A stretch of DNA of 64,000 nt. Origin: Palaemon carinicauda (taxonomy: Eukaryota > Arthropoda > Malacostraca > Decapoda > Palaemonidae). The notes under the pieces are model-generated. The model was given only the letters and a program-made list of their open reading frames with translations, did not search any database and was not told the DNA's origin. The number at the start of each line of letters is the position of its first letter. Positions within the stretch are counted from its first letter, which is position 1. The stretch lies in NCBI RefSeq assembly GCF_036898095.1, contig NC_090730.1, forward strand, positions 22,537,666 to 22,601,665, read 5' to 3'. The translations under genes were made by a program, and so were the position numbers. Positions 22,400 to 32,545 of this stretch are shown in pieces.

Positions 22400-23990
22400 A
22401 AGCAAGTCCTGGGCTGTCAGTCCCCTTGTGGCATCATTTGCTGGATTTTGTTCTGAACTAACCTGTCGCCATGTTTTGGTTTGGAGCGCCTATGAATCGT
22501 CCCTAATTGATTAGCATTGAGAGTTTGGAATTGACGTTCGGTGCTCTTAATGTATTGGAGAACTATTGCACTATCTGACCGAAAGCTGGAGTGTTTGACT
22601 GGTTGTTTTATCACCCTCCTAATCTTGACACTTGTCTCAGTAGCCAAAACGGTTGTGCACAATTCAAGACATACTTTGGATAACGTCAGGATTGGTGCTA
22701 AACTTGTGCGTGCTAAATCCATGCTACTATATTTTTGTCTAGTATGTGTTTCATGTGTAAGATACTAAGGCATATGCAACTTGAGAGGCATCACAGAGAT
22801 GATTTAATTCTATCCCGTCCTTCTCACCGAGGCCTCCTGTCGCGTATTGGCGGGGAATGACTAGTCCTTCTGAGGCTTATACCTCCAAAGGCCATGTAAC
22901 CCATCTTAACTTCTTTTCTGGTGTGAGATTCTGGTCCTATCCAACCTTTCAGCATACATCGTTTTGAAAGATTATCTTTGCTTTTACTGTGAAGGGTGCT
23001 AATGTGCCCAAGAGGTCGTAGACAAAAACTCATTATGCTCAGGATCCCTCTTCAATTGTAAGGTTCGTTGTAGGTAGACGTACGGACTGTCAACCCGTCC
23101 CTGTCGAGGTCCCATAGTACTCCTAGTGCCCTGTCTATGGGTAGCCTTCCCTTAAATAGGTCAACATCTTTAACAGCTACATTTCTCTCTGCAGGGGAAT
23201 GGAGATCACATATCTGGCATTGCTCATCCATTTAGTTGGACGAAATCCATCCCCTTTTAGAATCATTTGCAATCCATGAGCTAGTTTAATAGCAATTTCA
23301 TCAGCTTGAGTGAAGCAGGTCATCAATGAAGAAGTTAGAAACTGCTTCTTTTGCTGCATCATTCCAGTTTCTTTCAAGTGTCCCTTTAATTCAAAGATGG
23401 TACGTGCTGGGCTCCATACATCTCCAAATATATGAACTGTCATACAATAGTGCTGGGGTTTTTTTATCAAGACCTCCTTGTGGCCACCAAAGGAATTGAA
23501 GCACATCTTTGTCTGTTGGATTTACAAACACTTGATGACATATGGCCTCTATGACAGCTGCTATTTTCACTTTTCCTTCCCTAAATCTGATGAGAATTCC
23601 CGGTAAATCCTTCATCATATCCAGCCCCTGCATGACTTGGCTGTTCAATGATATGCCCTTGAATGAAGCAGCGCAGTCGAAACTTCTCTGGTTTTATCAG
23701 GCTTGTTCATACTAAATACCGGATGATGTGGAAGATACCATCCTTTACCGGGTCTATTCAATGATGTGCTGGTTCTGCGTATCCTTTCTTCATCAACCAT
23801 CCATTTCTTTTGCATATTGTAATCGCATTTCTTCATTACGCCGTAGACATGACTTAAGTTACACCGTTATACCATGATCTGGTTGTCTGGAAATTTGGGC
23901 ATTTCCTCCATAAAAGGTATTGGAAACTGGTAGTGGGTCCTAACACGCATTTCTTATGCATTCCATATTTGCCTAACCTTGTAATCTTCG
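22400..23990 (-). pseudogene. BEL/Pao pol remnant (RT, RNase H)
   Basis: In minus-strand order: HYQLPIPFMEEMPKFPDN-type and KKCDYNMQKKWMVDEER (about 23930-23770), GWYLPHHPVFSMNKPDKTR (about 23735), LNSQVMQGLDM and FLWWPQGG (about 23640-23470), MTVHIFGDVWSPA (about 23440), LRPLGHISTL-like connection (about 23020), and RNase H CLELCTTVLATETSVKIR with FRSDSAIVLQYIKSTERQFQ (about 22680-22500). These are the standard BEL/Pao order: RT N-terminus, YLPHHPV, FLWW, connection, RNase H. Frameshifts and stops separate the blocks. The polymerase active-site YVDD is not intact in any frame I could read. Not functional. Confidence 0.82.
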
Positions 23991-24170
23991 ATGTATTTTC
24001 CCTTTTTGTCTGTATCCTCTTGAGTGTCTACACCCCGAAATTGTCTGACTTGCATCTCGACAGTTTCATCCCTTCTGTTGAGAAAATTGTTTCAACAATA
24101 AATGTTCCCAAACTCGTCACTTCCCTGCTGAATTTGTGTGCATCCATAACGTTGTTTCCTTTGTAGATTT

Positions 24171-24598
24171 TGTAATCGCCATAACAGCGAATGTAGAATA
24201 AGTATATGTGTGAAATAAATAATATAGCTATACGGAAGAAAGGGAACTAGAATAAAGAGATAAAGGCTAGCGAGAGAAAATATGCTTACTATGGAAGAGC
24301 TCATCCCGGGCGCATTAACCTTTAGCCTTAACACATGTCGAAATAACAGCGAATGTAGAATAAATATATGTGTGAAATAAATAATATAGCTATACGGAAG
24401 AAAGGGAACTAGAATAAAGAGTTAAAAGCTAGCGAGAGAAAATATGCTTACTATGGAAGCGCTCATCCCGGGCGCATTAACCTCTAGCCTTAACATATGT
24501 CGAACACCACCATAGGAAAAGAATCAAGTCATTGATGTGCGGAGCATAAACACATCTCCATCGTTAATGTATAACGTAGTTGTGAACGAGAATTTGCA
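24171..24598 (-). repeat. LTR (right, 5' in element orientation) of BEL/Pao A, internally duplicated
   Basis: 428 bp against 312 bp for its partner. The excess comes mainly from a 162-bp tandem duplication ('ataacagcgaatgtagaata' starting at 24181 and again at 24343). Confidence 0.82.
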
Positions 24599-24604
24599 GA
24601 TAAT

Positions 24605-26375
24605 ACATGCTGTAGAGCAATCTCCAATACTACCACAATGCCTGTTTTACCGAGGCCAAACTAACTAGTTTAGCTTTTCGATCTCGTGAAATTAAAGCTC
24701 TGTTGATGGACCTTGATGCTTATGGCGGTGTAGATCCAAATGGTATTTTTCCTTTGTTTTTTATAAAGACAGCAGTTTTCTTAGCTCCAATGTTATCTGT
24801 TATTTTGCGAAAGTTAGCAAGAAGATGAGCTTTTAGCACTTGTTGGAGAATTGGTAATGTTACTCCTCTATGTAAACGTGTTTGTGGTAGCTCAAGTCCC
24901 ACTGATTAGTGCCCAATTTCCATAACTCCCATATTATCTAAAGGTTTTGAACGTCTTCTGGCAAAACGTCTTAATAGGTTTGCTGAAGGTAATCATCTAT
25001 TTCCTAGTTTGCAATTTGGTTTTCGGAAAGGCCTTGGAGCATGTGATGCCCTTGTTACAATCTCCAATGCTGTACAGAAATCCCTTGATTGTGGTCAGGA
25101 AGTTCGTATGATTGGCCATGATTTTAGTGCTGCCTTTGACCGTGTTAATCATGAGGCCCTTGTTTTCAAACTGAAACAGTTGGGAGTGGGTGGGTCGTTT
25201 TTTAGCATTATTATTGATTTTTTAAGTAATAGATCTCAAAGAGTTGTTGTTAATGGGCACCATTGTGAGTATAGGAATGTGATAGCCGGTGTTCCACAGG
25301 GTAGTGTTCTTGGCCCATTACTTTTCATACTATATAGACATGACATATAGTTTGGCCTAGAAAACAAGCTTGTTGCATATGCAGATGATGCTACTCTCTG
25401 CATCAATTCCATCCCCTGAATGTAGTGCATGGTGCAAATTGTGGGGTATGAAGTTGAATCCTAACAAAACTCAAAGTATGATGGTAAGTAGGTCAAGGAC
25501 AGTGGCTCCTCAACATCCGAATCTCAGTATTGATAATGTTTCTTTAAATTTTTATGACTCTTTTAAAATTTCAGGTGTGATTCTCGACAGCAAATTTACT
25601 TTTGAGAAATACACTAGGTCTGTGTCTTTTTCAATTGCACAAAAAATTGGCTTATTGATAAAGTCTTTTAAGCTTTTCGATGATCAATCTATTCTGAAGA
25701 AGTGTTTAATTCTTTCATTCTACTTTGTTTTGAGTATTGTTCTCCTGTTTGGTCTTCAGCTGCTGATTCTCATCTTAATTTGTTGGACAGAAACTTACGG
25801 TCTACTAAATTTCTTATTCCTGATCTAGATATTATTCTTTGGCACCGTCGTTGCATAAGATTTTTCATAACTTTGACCATCCTTTACATTCAGATCTCCC
25901 TGGACAATTCTCTCCTGTTCGTAATAATAGGCAGGCAGTTAATTCTAATAGCCAGGCCTTTTCCATCTTGAGGCTCAGTACTACACAGTATTCTAGAAGT
26001 TTTATTCCAGCTGTTACCAAGTTGTGGAATGATCTTTCTAATCGGGTAGTTGAATCAGTAGAACTTCAAAAGTTCAAAGTTGGAGCAAATGTTTTTATGT
26101 TGACCAGGCTGACATGAGTCTTTTTATAGTTTATATGTGACATATCTGTTTTTGACGTTGTTAATAGTTTATATATGACATATCTGTTTTTGACGTTGTT
26201 AATAGTTTATATATGACATATCTATTTTGACATTGTTACTGTTTTTAGAATGATTTATTGTTAATTTGTTATCATATATTTATTTCCTAATTTCCTTTCC
26301 TCATTGGGCTATTTTTCCCTATTGAAGCCCTTGGGCTTATAGCATCTTGCTTTTCCAACTAGGGTTGTAGCTTGG

Positions 26376-26424
<49 letters not shown>
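24605..26424 (+). mobile_element. LINE A, non-LTR retrotransposon (most complete copy)
   Basis: RT-coding remnant to 26117, then a 3' UTR of about 260 bp ending in (TAA)n at 26379-26424. The UTR holds three tandem 46-bp units (tagtttatatatgacatatctgtttttgacgttgttaa-type) at about 26128-26245, then the tail block present about 16 times in the window. The 5' end (endonuclease) is missing or was lost at the junction with the neighbouring LTR. Confidence 0.87.
24620..26117 (+). pseudogene. LINE A reverse transcriptase, frameshifted
   Basis: Blocks in order: ITPILSKVFERLLAKRL (about 24925), LQFGFRKGLGACDAL (25005), DFSAAFDRVNHEALVFKL (25120), GVPQGSVLGPLLFILY (25280), then LVAYADDATL after a stop at 25348 (about 25368-25397), MKLNPNKTQSMMVSRSR (25450), and a C-terminal end KLWNDLSNRVVESVELQKFK up to the stop at 26117. 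This is the RT order of Jockey/CR1-like non-LTR elements, with F-x-D-x-x-x-A-FD and YADD. At least three frame changes or stops (about 24870, 24905, 25348, and between 25410 and 25830) make it inactive. Confidence 0.85.
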
Positions 26425-26426
<2 letters not shown>

Positions 26427-26427
26427 T

Positions 26428-26483
26428 ATGAAATATGTGTATATATATACAAAGAGAGTTTTTTATATACACTGTATATATAT

Positions 26484-26546
<63 letters not shown>

Positions 26547-26548
26547 TA

Positions 26549-26627
<79 letters not shown>

Positions 26628-26696
26628 GTATATAAAATCATCAAGTCCACTTCAGGACAAAGGCCTTCCACTTACATCTGTTTATATGTGTATACC

Positions 26697-26729
<33 letters not shown>

Positions 26730-26735
26730 GTCTTA
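26428..26735. repeat. (TA)n arrays with a LINE B 3' end fragment
   Basis: (TA)n at 26490-26632 and 26707-26730. Between them 'atcatcaagtccacttcaggacaaaggccttccac' (26636-26675) is the reverse complement of the LINE B 3' end. Long Tyr-Ile open frames here are artefacts. Confidence 0.88.
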
Positions 26736-26766
26736 CTTATAACTGTAATCGAACAGTTTAACATGT

Positions 26767-27540
26767 TTTTTCAAAAAGGCCCATAAAAGAAACACAGGAA
26801 ATATGAATAAATCACACTATATTTCGGTCAATAAACATCGACTCTCTTCAGGATGTAAGGTAAAAATGAGGAATACAGTGGAGAATGACGGTTTATATAT
26901 GAAAGCAAAAGGGTGTGTTCAATTGTTCTATAGTTGTTATAATTGCTGGAAGGATTAGCCAAATTTAATTACATCCAGGAGCGTCTTCTTATTGTTGAGC
27001 CGCTTGGAGGAAGTCTTGACCTCTGATGCATGTCTGGTGGTCGGTCTCCGTGGATTATATTCTTAATGATAGGGTTGAGAAGAGTATTGTCCACTGTGTC
27101 AGCTTTCCATTGGCCCCCAGATAGGTTCATTGTGTTTGATTGATTTATGATGGCTGATTCCAGGATTTTCCTTCTGTACGGACAGGTACTCTTAAAAAGC
27201 AAAGACGACTCACTCCAGTTAATCTGGTGCCCTAAATCCCTATGGTGAACGCAAATCCGAGTTTTCATAGCCATATCTAACAGATCTTTTGTGTTCGGAT
27301 AATCTTTGAGATAGCGAACGGCCCGTTTGCCCAACGTACACTTTTTCACAATCCCCACATGGTAAGCTTTATAAACGCCGGATTCTATATCTCTTTTATT
27401 TTGATAAATATTAATAAGGGCGCTTCCTATGGTCTTTGGATATGAAAAAACAAAGGGGTTCTCAGATTTGATATGATTTGTTATATTTTTAATACCTTCT
27501 ATATAAGAAGATAATCCACGGAGACAGTCCACCAGACTTG
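26767..27540 (-). pseudogene. inverted copy of PLE GIY-YIG region and 3' UTR
   Basis: The 187-codon minus frame reads [20 protein letters not shown], then INWSESSLLFKSTCPYRRKI, the same C-terminal region as 28790-29256. The GIY-YIG core itself is off-frame (a one-base shift near 27370). It reads through the element junction at 27540. Confidence 0.85.
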
Positions 27541-27541
27541 C

Positions 27542-28837
27542 ATCTTAATTTTTTCATTAAACAAAACCGATAATATCATCATCACAAAATCGGATAAAGA
27601 CGGAAAAATAGTCATTCTTGATAAAGAGACGTATGTCAACAAAGTTCAACAACTCTTGAACGATGACACTACATATGAAAAGCTAACAAAAGATCCCCGT
27701 AACTCTATTGCTCCGGAGTTTTTCAAATCCGTAAGAAAAATCGGAAATAATAAAAAAGACATCGAGGTCTTAGAAAAATTCAAAGTCATGAACCCTTCGT
27801 TGCCATATTTTTACGGGCTCCCAAAAACTCACAAGGACGGTATTCCCTTACGCCCAATCGTCTCATGTAAAGGGGCATTTATATATAATATATCAAAATG
27901 GTTAGCAGACTTGCTGTCTCCCTTTCTGGGGAGCTTTTCTTCAGCTCACATTAAGCATGCAGAGGACTTCATCCAGAAATTCAATAGATTAAATATCCCG
28001 GTAAACAATGTAAAACTCTTGAGTCTTGACGTAGAATCCCTATTTACAAAGGTCCCGATCAACGATGTATTAGGTTTCTTGAGGGAAAAATTAATCCTTT
28101 ATGAAGATCACTTCCCCCTCGGTATTGAAAAAACAATTAAGTTAATTAAACTAAGCGTGTCAAATAACGTTTTCTCTTTCAATGGAAATTTTTACAAACA
28201 GAAATTTGGTTGTAGTATGGGCAGCCCGTTATCTCCAATTTTAGCCAACCTCTACATGGAATACTTTGAAACAGAAATTTTAACAACAATTAAACCTACG
28301 AACATGGTTTGGCAACGCTATGTTGATGACATTTTCACATATTGGGATGATAGCTGGGGAGATTTCAATATATTTTTCAATAATCTAAATTCCCTAATCC
28401 CTAGCATAAAATTTAAAACTGAATGGGAAAAAGATGGAAAATTAGCTTTTTTGGACATACTAATTATAAGGGAATCGACGGGGTATAATTTCACTGTGTA
28501 TAGAAAACCAACTTTCTCTATTTCCTACATTCATTTCTTTAGTTATCACGACATTTCTGTAAAAATTGGAGTAGCTTGCAATCTATTTCTTAGAGGTTTG
28601 AGAATCTGTTCCCCAGCCTATCTAAATAAAGAATTTGAAATCATTCGTAAACAACTCGGCCAGCTATTCTACCCGACGTATGTCATAGAAAAGGCCATCA
28701 ACAAAGCCAACACGATATATTATAAAGATCATGATGTTACTAACCAAAGAGATTTTAAAAATAAGATAAAACTCCCATATATAGAAGAACCCCTTTGTTT
28801 TTTCATATCCAGAGACCATAGGAAGCGCCCTTATTAA
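27542..28837 (+). pseudogene. Penelope-like reverse transcriptase (5'-truncated)
   Basis: The frame is open from at least 27542 with no ATG at the predicted start (27656 is TTG), so the true N-terminus lay upstream. Blocks: IIITKSDKDGKIVILDKETY (27573-27632), then, numbering from 27656, YGLPKTHK (53-60), RPIVSCKG, LLSLDVESLFTKVP, GCSMGSPLSPILANLYME, RYVDDIF with YVDD at 222-225 (28319-28330), and LAFLDI and VYRKPT. These are the hallmark order of PLE RTs. RT catalytic Asp residues are present. A frameshift near 28795 cuts it off from the GIY-YIG domain, which is in another frame. Confidence 0.88.
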
Positions 28838-29256
28838 TGTTTATCAAAATAAAAGAGATATAGAATCCGGCGTTTATAAAGTACCATGTGGGGATTGTGA
28901 AAAAGTGTACGTTGGGCAAACCGGCCGTTCCCTATCTCAAAGATTATCCGAACACAAAAGATCTGTTAGATATGGCTATGAAAACTCGGATTTTCGTTCA
29001 CCTTAGGGATTTAGGGCACCAGATTAACTGGAGTGAGTCGTCTTTGCTTTTTAAGAGTACCTGTCCGTACAGAAGGAAAATCCTGGAATCAGCCATCATA
29101 AATCAATCAAACACAATGAACCTATCTGGGGGCCAATGGAAAGCTGACACAGCGGACAATACTCTTCTCAACCCTATCATTAAGAAGATTATCCACGGAG
29201 ACCGACCACCAGAATGCATCAGAGGTCAAGACTTCCTCCAAGCGGCTCAACAATAA
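28790..29256 (+). pseudogene. Penelope-like GIY-YIG endonuclease domain, frameshifted
   Basis: In the frame from 28863: [20 protein letters not shown] (GVY...YVG is the GIY-YIG pair), then [14 protein letters not shown] and a stop near 28997-29005. The rest continues in the frame of 28888-29256 ([32 protein letters not shown]). PLE endonucleases nick target DNA for priming. Here at least two shifts (about 28795 and 28985) prevent one product. Confidence 0.85.
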
Positions 29257-29392
29257 GAAGACGCGCCTGGATGTAATTAAATTTGGCTAATCCTTCCAGC
29301 AATTATAACAACTATAGAACAATTGAACACACCCTTTTGCTTTCATATATAAACCATCACTCTCCAGTGTATTCCTCATTTTTCTTTACATT

Positions 29393-29422
29393 CTGAAGAG
29401 GGTCGATGTTTATTGACCTAAA
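29393..29422 (+). ncRNA. hammerhead-ribozyme-like core in PLE 3' UTR (candidate)
   Basis: CTGAAGA at 29393-29399, then a stem-II-like GGTC/GACC hairpin, then TAAA where GAAA is expected. The inverted partner at 26851-26822 (minus) has CTGAAGA and an intact GAAA but a weaker stem (GAGTC/GACC). PLEs are known to carry hammerhead motifs in their terminal regions. I could not find a convincing stem I here, so this is a partial match only. Confidence 0.35.
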
Positions 29423-29477
29423 TATAGTGTGATTTATTCATATTTCCTGTGTTTCTTTTATGGGCCTTTTTGAAAAA

Positions 29478-29560
<83 letters not shown>

Positions 29561-29567
29561 GTATATA
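29478..29567. repeat. (TA)n microsatellite
   Basis: Nearly pure (TA)n at 29480-29548, then TATG units. Confidence 0.95.
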
Positions 29568-29569
29568 TA

Positions 29570-30530
29570 TCACTCATTAAGTCCACCGCTGTACAAAGGC
29601 CTCAGACATGTTTTTCCACCTACACCTGTTTATGGTCTTTCTATGCTAGGCTAAAACAGCAAATTTTCTTACCTCGTCAATCGATCGTTTTCTCTTCCTT
29701 TCACAGCTTCGTTTCTAATCTCTAGGGACCCATTCTGTTATTCTTAAGAGTATATGTTATATATAGTGCCATAGCCTCTTTTCATGGCTTTCAATGTTTT
29801 TTTTTTCTGTTTTGATACTTTCTTATATCACTATTGTATAGCATTGTATAGAAATCCTCTGTAATTTTCATCACTCCATCTCTATTGTGGATAATATTTC
29901 CATGTTCATCCTTTAAAGACATCTGTTGGCGCCCTGTTCCAAGTCTTCTTTTCATCAATGTGATGCTTCTTCCTTTCTTTAGTGCTTTCTCAAATTTCGT
30001 CTGACTGTGTTTTCAAATATCTTGGATTTTTAGTTTATTTACTGTTTTGGATAGTTCTGCTAATTGTTCCATCGCTCTTGAATTTTACCCTCATTTCCAA
30101 TCTTTTCTTTATTAGTATTTTTAGTCTTTTCAGATAGTTTTTCTTAATCTCGTTTAGGAACTTCTCCACCTATGTCTTGTGCTGATTCTAAGACAAATTT
30201 TGTTAAAATACTGTTCATTTCTTTAATTGCTTCTATTTCATCATGTAGCTGAGAGTACCCATTTTGTATGGCTTAACTAAACTCATCAGACTTTTCTCTT
30301 ATTACAGGAGTGTTTATTTAATTTCTTGAAATTATTTTTCTCTCTCTCTTTCCTTAGATCTAACCATGTTTTGCTTCTCAGTATTTTATGATCGCTTAAC
30401 TTTAACTTGTTTAACACTTACGTCCATAACTAAATGGACTTTTTCACTAAAGATAAGATCTATTTCATTCTTTTCGTTTCTCCATTTGGGCTTCTCCGTA
30501 TCCATTTTCCATGTCCCGTTTTATAAAAGG
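29570..30530 (-). pseudogene. LINE B fragments: 3' end plus endonuclease/RT linker, minus
   Basis: 29570-29750 matches the 3' end of LINE B ('gtccaccgctgtacaaaggcctcagacatg', 'ctctagggacccattctgttattctta', also at 13467-13495). From 30530 down to about 29760 the minus translation has the end of an APE endonuclease and the linker: KPKWRNEKNEIDLIFSEKVH, LVMDVSVKQV. This corresponds to the 'NEIDFIL...DV.V' block. Stops throughout. The two parts are not contiguous in the parent, so an internal deletion occurred. Confidence 0.72.
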
Positions 30531-30546
30531 TGTTCGTGATTTTAAG

Positions 30547-31046
<500 letters not shown>

Positions 31047-31140
<94 letters not shown>
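31047..31140. repeat. (TA)n array
   Basis: Pure (TA)n of about 94 bp. Confidence 0.97.
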
Positions 31141-31143
<3 letters not shown>

Positions 31144-31942
31144 TGAAATGTACAAAAGTACGGTGATACGTACGACTTACTTTATCAAGACTGGATTTCT
31201 TTACTTCTCTTACCCTTAAATTGACCTGATTTGGTGTGTCCAATGTTCTAGTTTGGATATATTTTAATGCACTAAAGCGTCTGAATCTAGATATGTTTCA
31301 AGTCATCTCCAAAGGTTCGAAGGTGTCTGATGGCAGCGGAAAAAATTTGTATTTAAGAAATGTTGGCCAAATGACTTGGCCGGGGAGGGGGTTGAAGCTA
31401 TTCAGTTTCAAAATGCAACTGGGGAGAGGGGCCCCAAGTTGCTCAGTGAAATAAATGTAGGAGGGTGGACAGCAAAGTGGAAGACAGAAGTGGGGAAGGA
31501 GGTAAAGTAGAGCTCTAAGAAAAAGTGGAGGCAGATAGGGACCAAAGGTTTGGTGCAAAGTACATTAAGTTATGATGACAGTGCAACTGACATGAATAAC
31601 CCCCTACAAGGTACCACTATTAGGGTTCACTGTGTAGCCAGATTCACAAAGTAGACGCAATTCCTCTGTTATTTCCAATCTGTTTTGCTCATATCTGGTT
31701 GTCGTCTTATTTCTGTAGCTTAGTTGTTCTACAGGCCTGATTGTGACACACTGATGCTTCCACTAGACACTTGATATCTTTTGAAGTCTCAGTTACAAAG
31801 TCCAAAGTTGTGGTTTAACTTATCGAGAGACTATTGACTGCTCGTGTCTAGATCTTGTCTTATGTCACAATTTAATATAAACAAGGTAGAAGTATTCCTT
31901 TAGTTTAATAGTTAACAAAAATAGCATCGAGGAAGTGTTATT
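31141..31942. other. no gene recognised
   Basis: About 800 bp without a supported feature. A GGGGAGGGG-rich part at 31380-31510 gives short open frames on both strands that have no family character. Confidence 0.5.
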
Positions 31943-31947
31943 ATTAT

Positions 31948-32545
31948 TGTTAAATGTTGGTTTGTTTGTCCTATGAAAACGCACCCAACGTTCGTTTACG
32001 CTGGTAAGTGTAGTGTTTGTCCAATGAGAACGCACCCAGGTTTGTTGACATTATCGAAATAGTTGATTTATTGAAAAATATGTTTATTTGAAAGGTTGAT
32101 ATGTTATTATGATTGGGTCATTACAATTATAAAGAGTAATCCATGTGAATTGTGATTATATTGTGAAAACTGTATTAATTTCCCGAGTGGATGGGAGCCG
32201 GGACTTCCCCTCTCCCGTTTTCGTCACATATTTGTATTTCTTTTACCTTTGGGGAAGCTTTAAAGAGAATAAAAGTGAGAAATTGATGATTTACTGGTTA
32301 AATGGATTTGTCTTGTCTGTATCACAATGTTATCTATTTTTTTTATGTGAAGTTTTCTACAAAAAGGAACCATGGGACCTGCGTGCTCCCCCAAGCCCTT
32401 GTTTGAATCTGTAGTAGACAGTAGAGAGGAAATAAAGAGAAAACGGAAAGGTCGTTTCCTTTCTCCCGTAGTTTAATTTTGAGTATTACGAGAAAATTGA
32501 GGAGGCTATGCCTCAAACTGAGGGGCTAATGGCCCACACACAACA
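31948..32545 (+). repeat. 5' LTR of BEL/Pao B
   Basis: 598 bp. It contains a short internal repeat of 'gtttgtcc.atga.aacgcaccca' at 31966-32040. Its last 38 bp include the ATG that opens the gag-pol frame (32508). AATAAA at 32431-32436 could serve as the poly(A) signal in the 3' copy. Confidence 0.94.

Larger units (their letters stand above)
22075..24598 (-). mobile_element. BEL/Pao LTR retrotransposon A, degenerate
   Basis: Coding remnants of BEL/Pao RT and RNase H on the minus strand are bracketed by direct repeats (22075-22386 and 24171-24598). The repeats begin TGTARTCGCCATAA and end in CA. Only about 1.8 kb of internal sequence remains; gag, protease and integrase are not recognisable, so it is a deletion derivative. 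No matching target duplication was found. Confidence 0.8.
26767..29480 (+). mobile_element. Penelope-like element with inverted 3' copy at its 5' side
   Basis: A plus-strand RT (27542-28837) and GIY-YIG endonuclease (28860-29256) with 3' UTR to about 29480. On the left, 26767-27540 is an inverted, slightly diverged copy of 28790-29480, from 'aaaggcccataaaagaaacacagg' inward. Partial inverted copies at the 5' side are typical of Penelope-like elements. The N-terminal part of the RT protein is missing, as it is replaced by the inverted copy. Confidence 0.88.

Noticed and set aside
22417..22768. Overlapping plus-strand ORF at 22541-22768 as a gene
   Set aside because: Shadow of the BEL/Pao RNase H remnant on the minus strand.
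32145..32414. 89-codon ORF repeated at 38179-38448
   Set aside because: Lies wholly in the LTRs and has no recognised domain; duplicated only because LTRs are duplicated.
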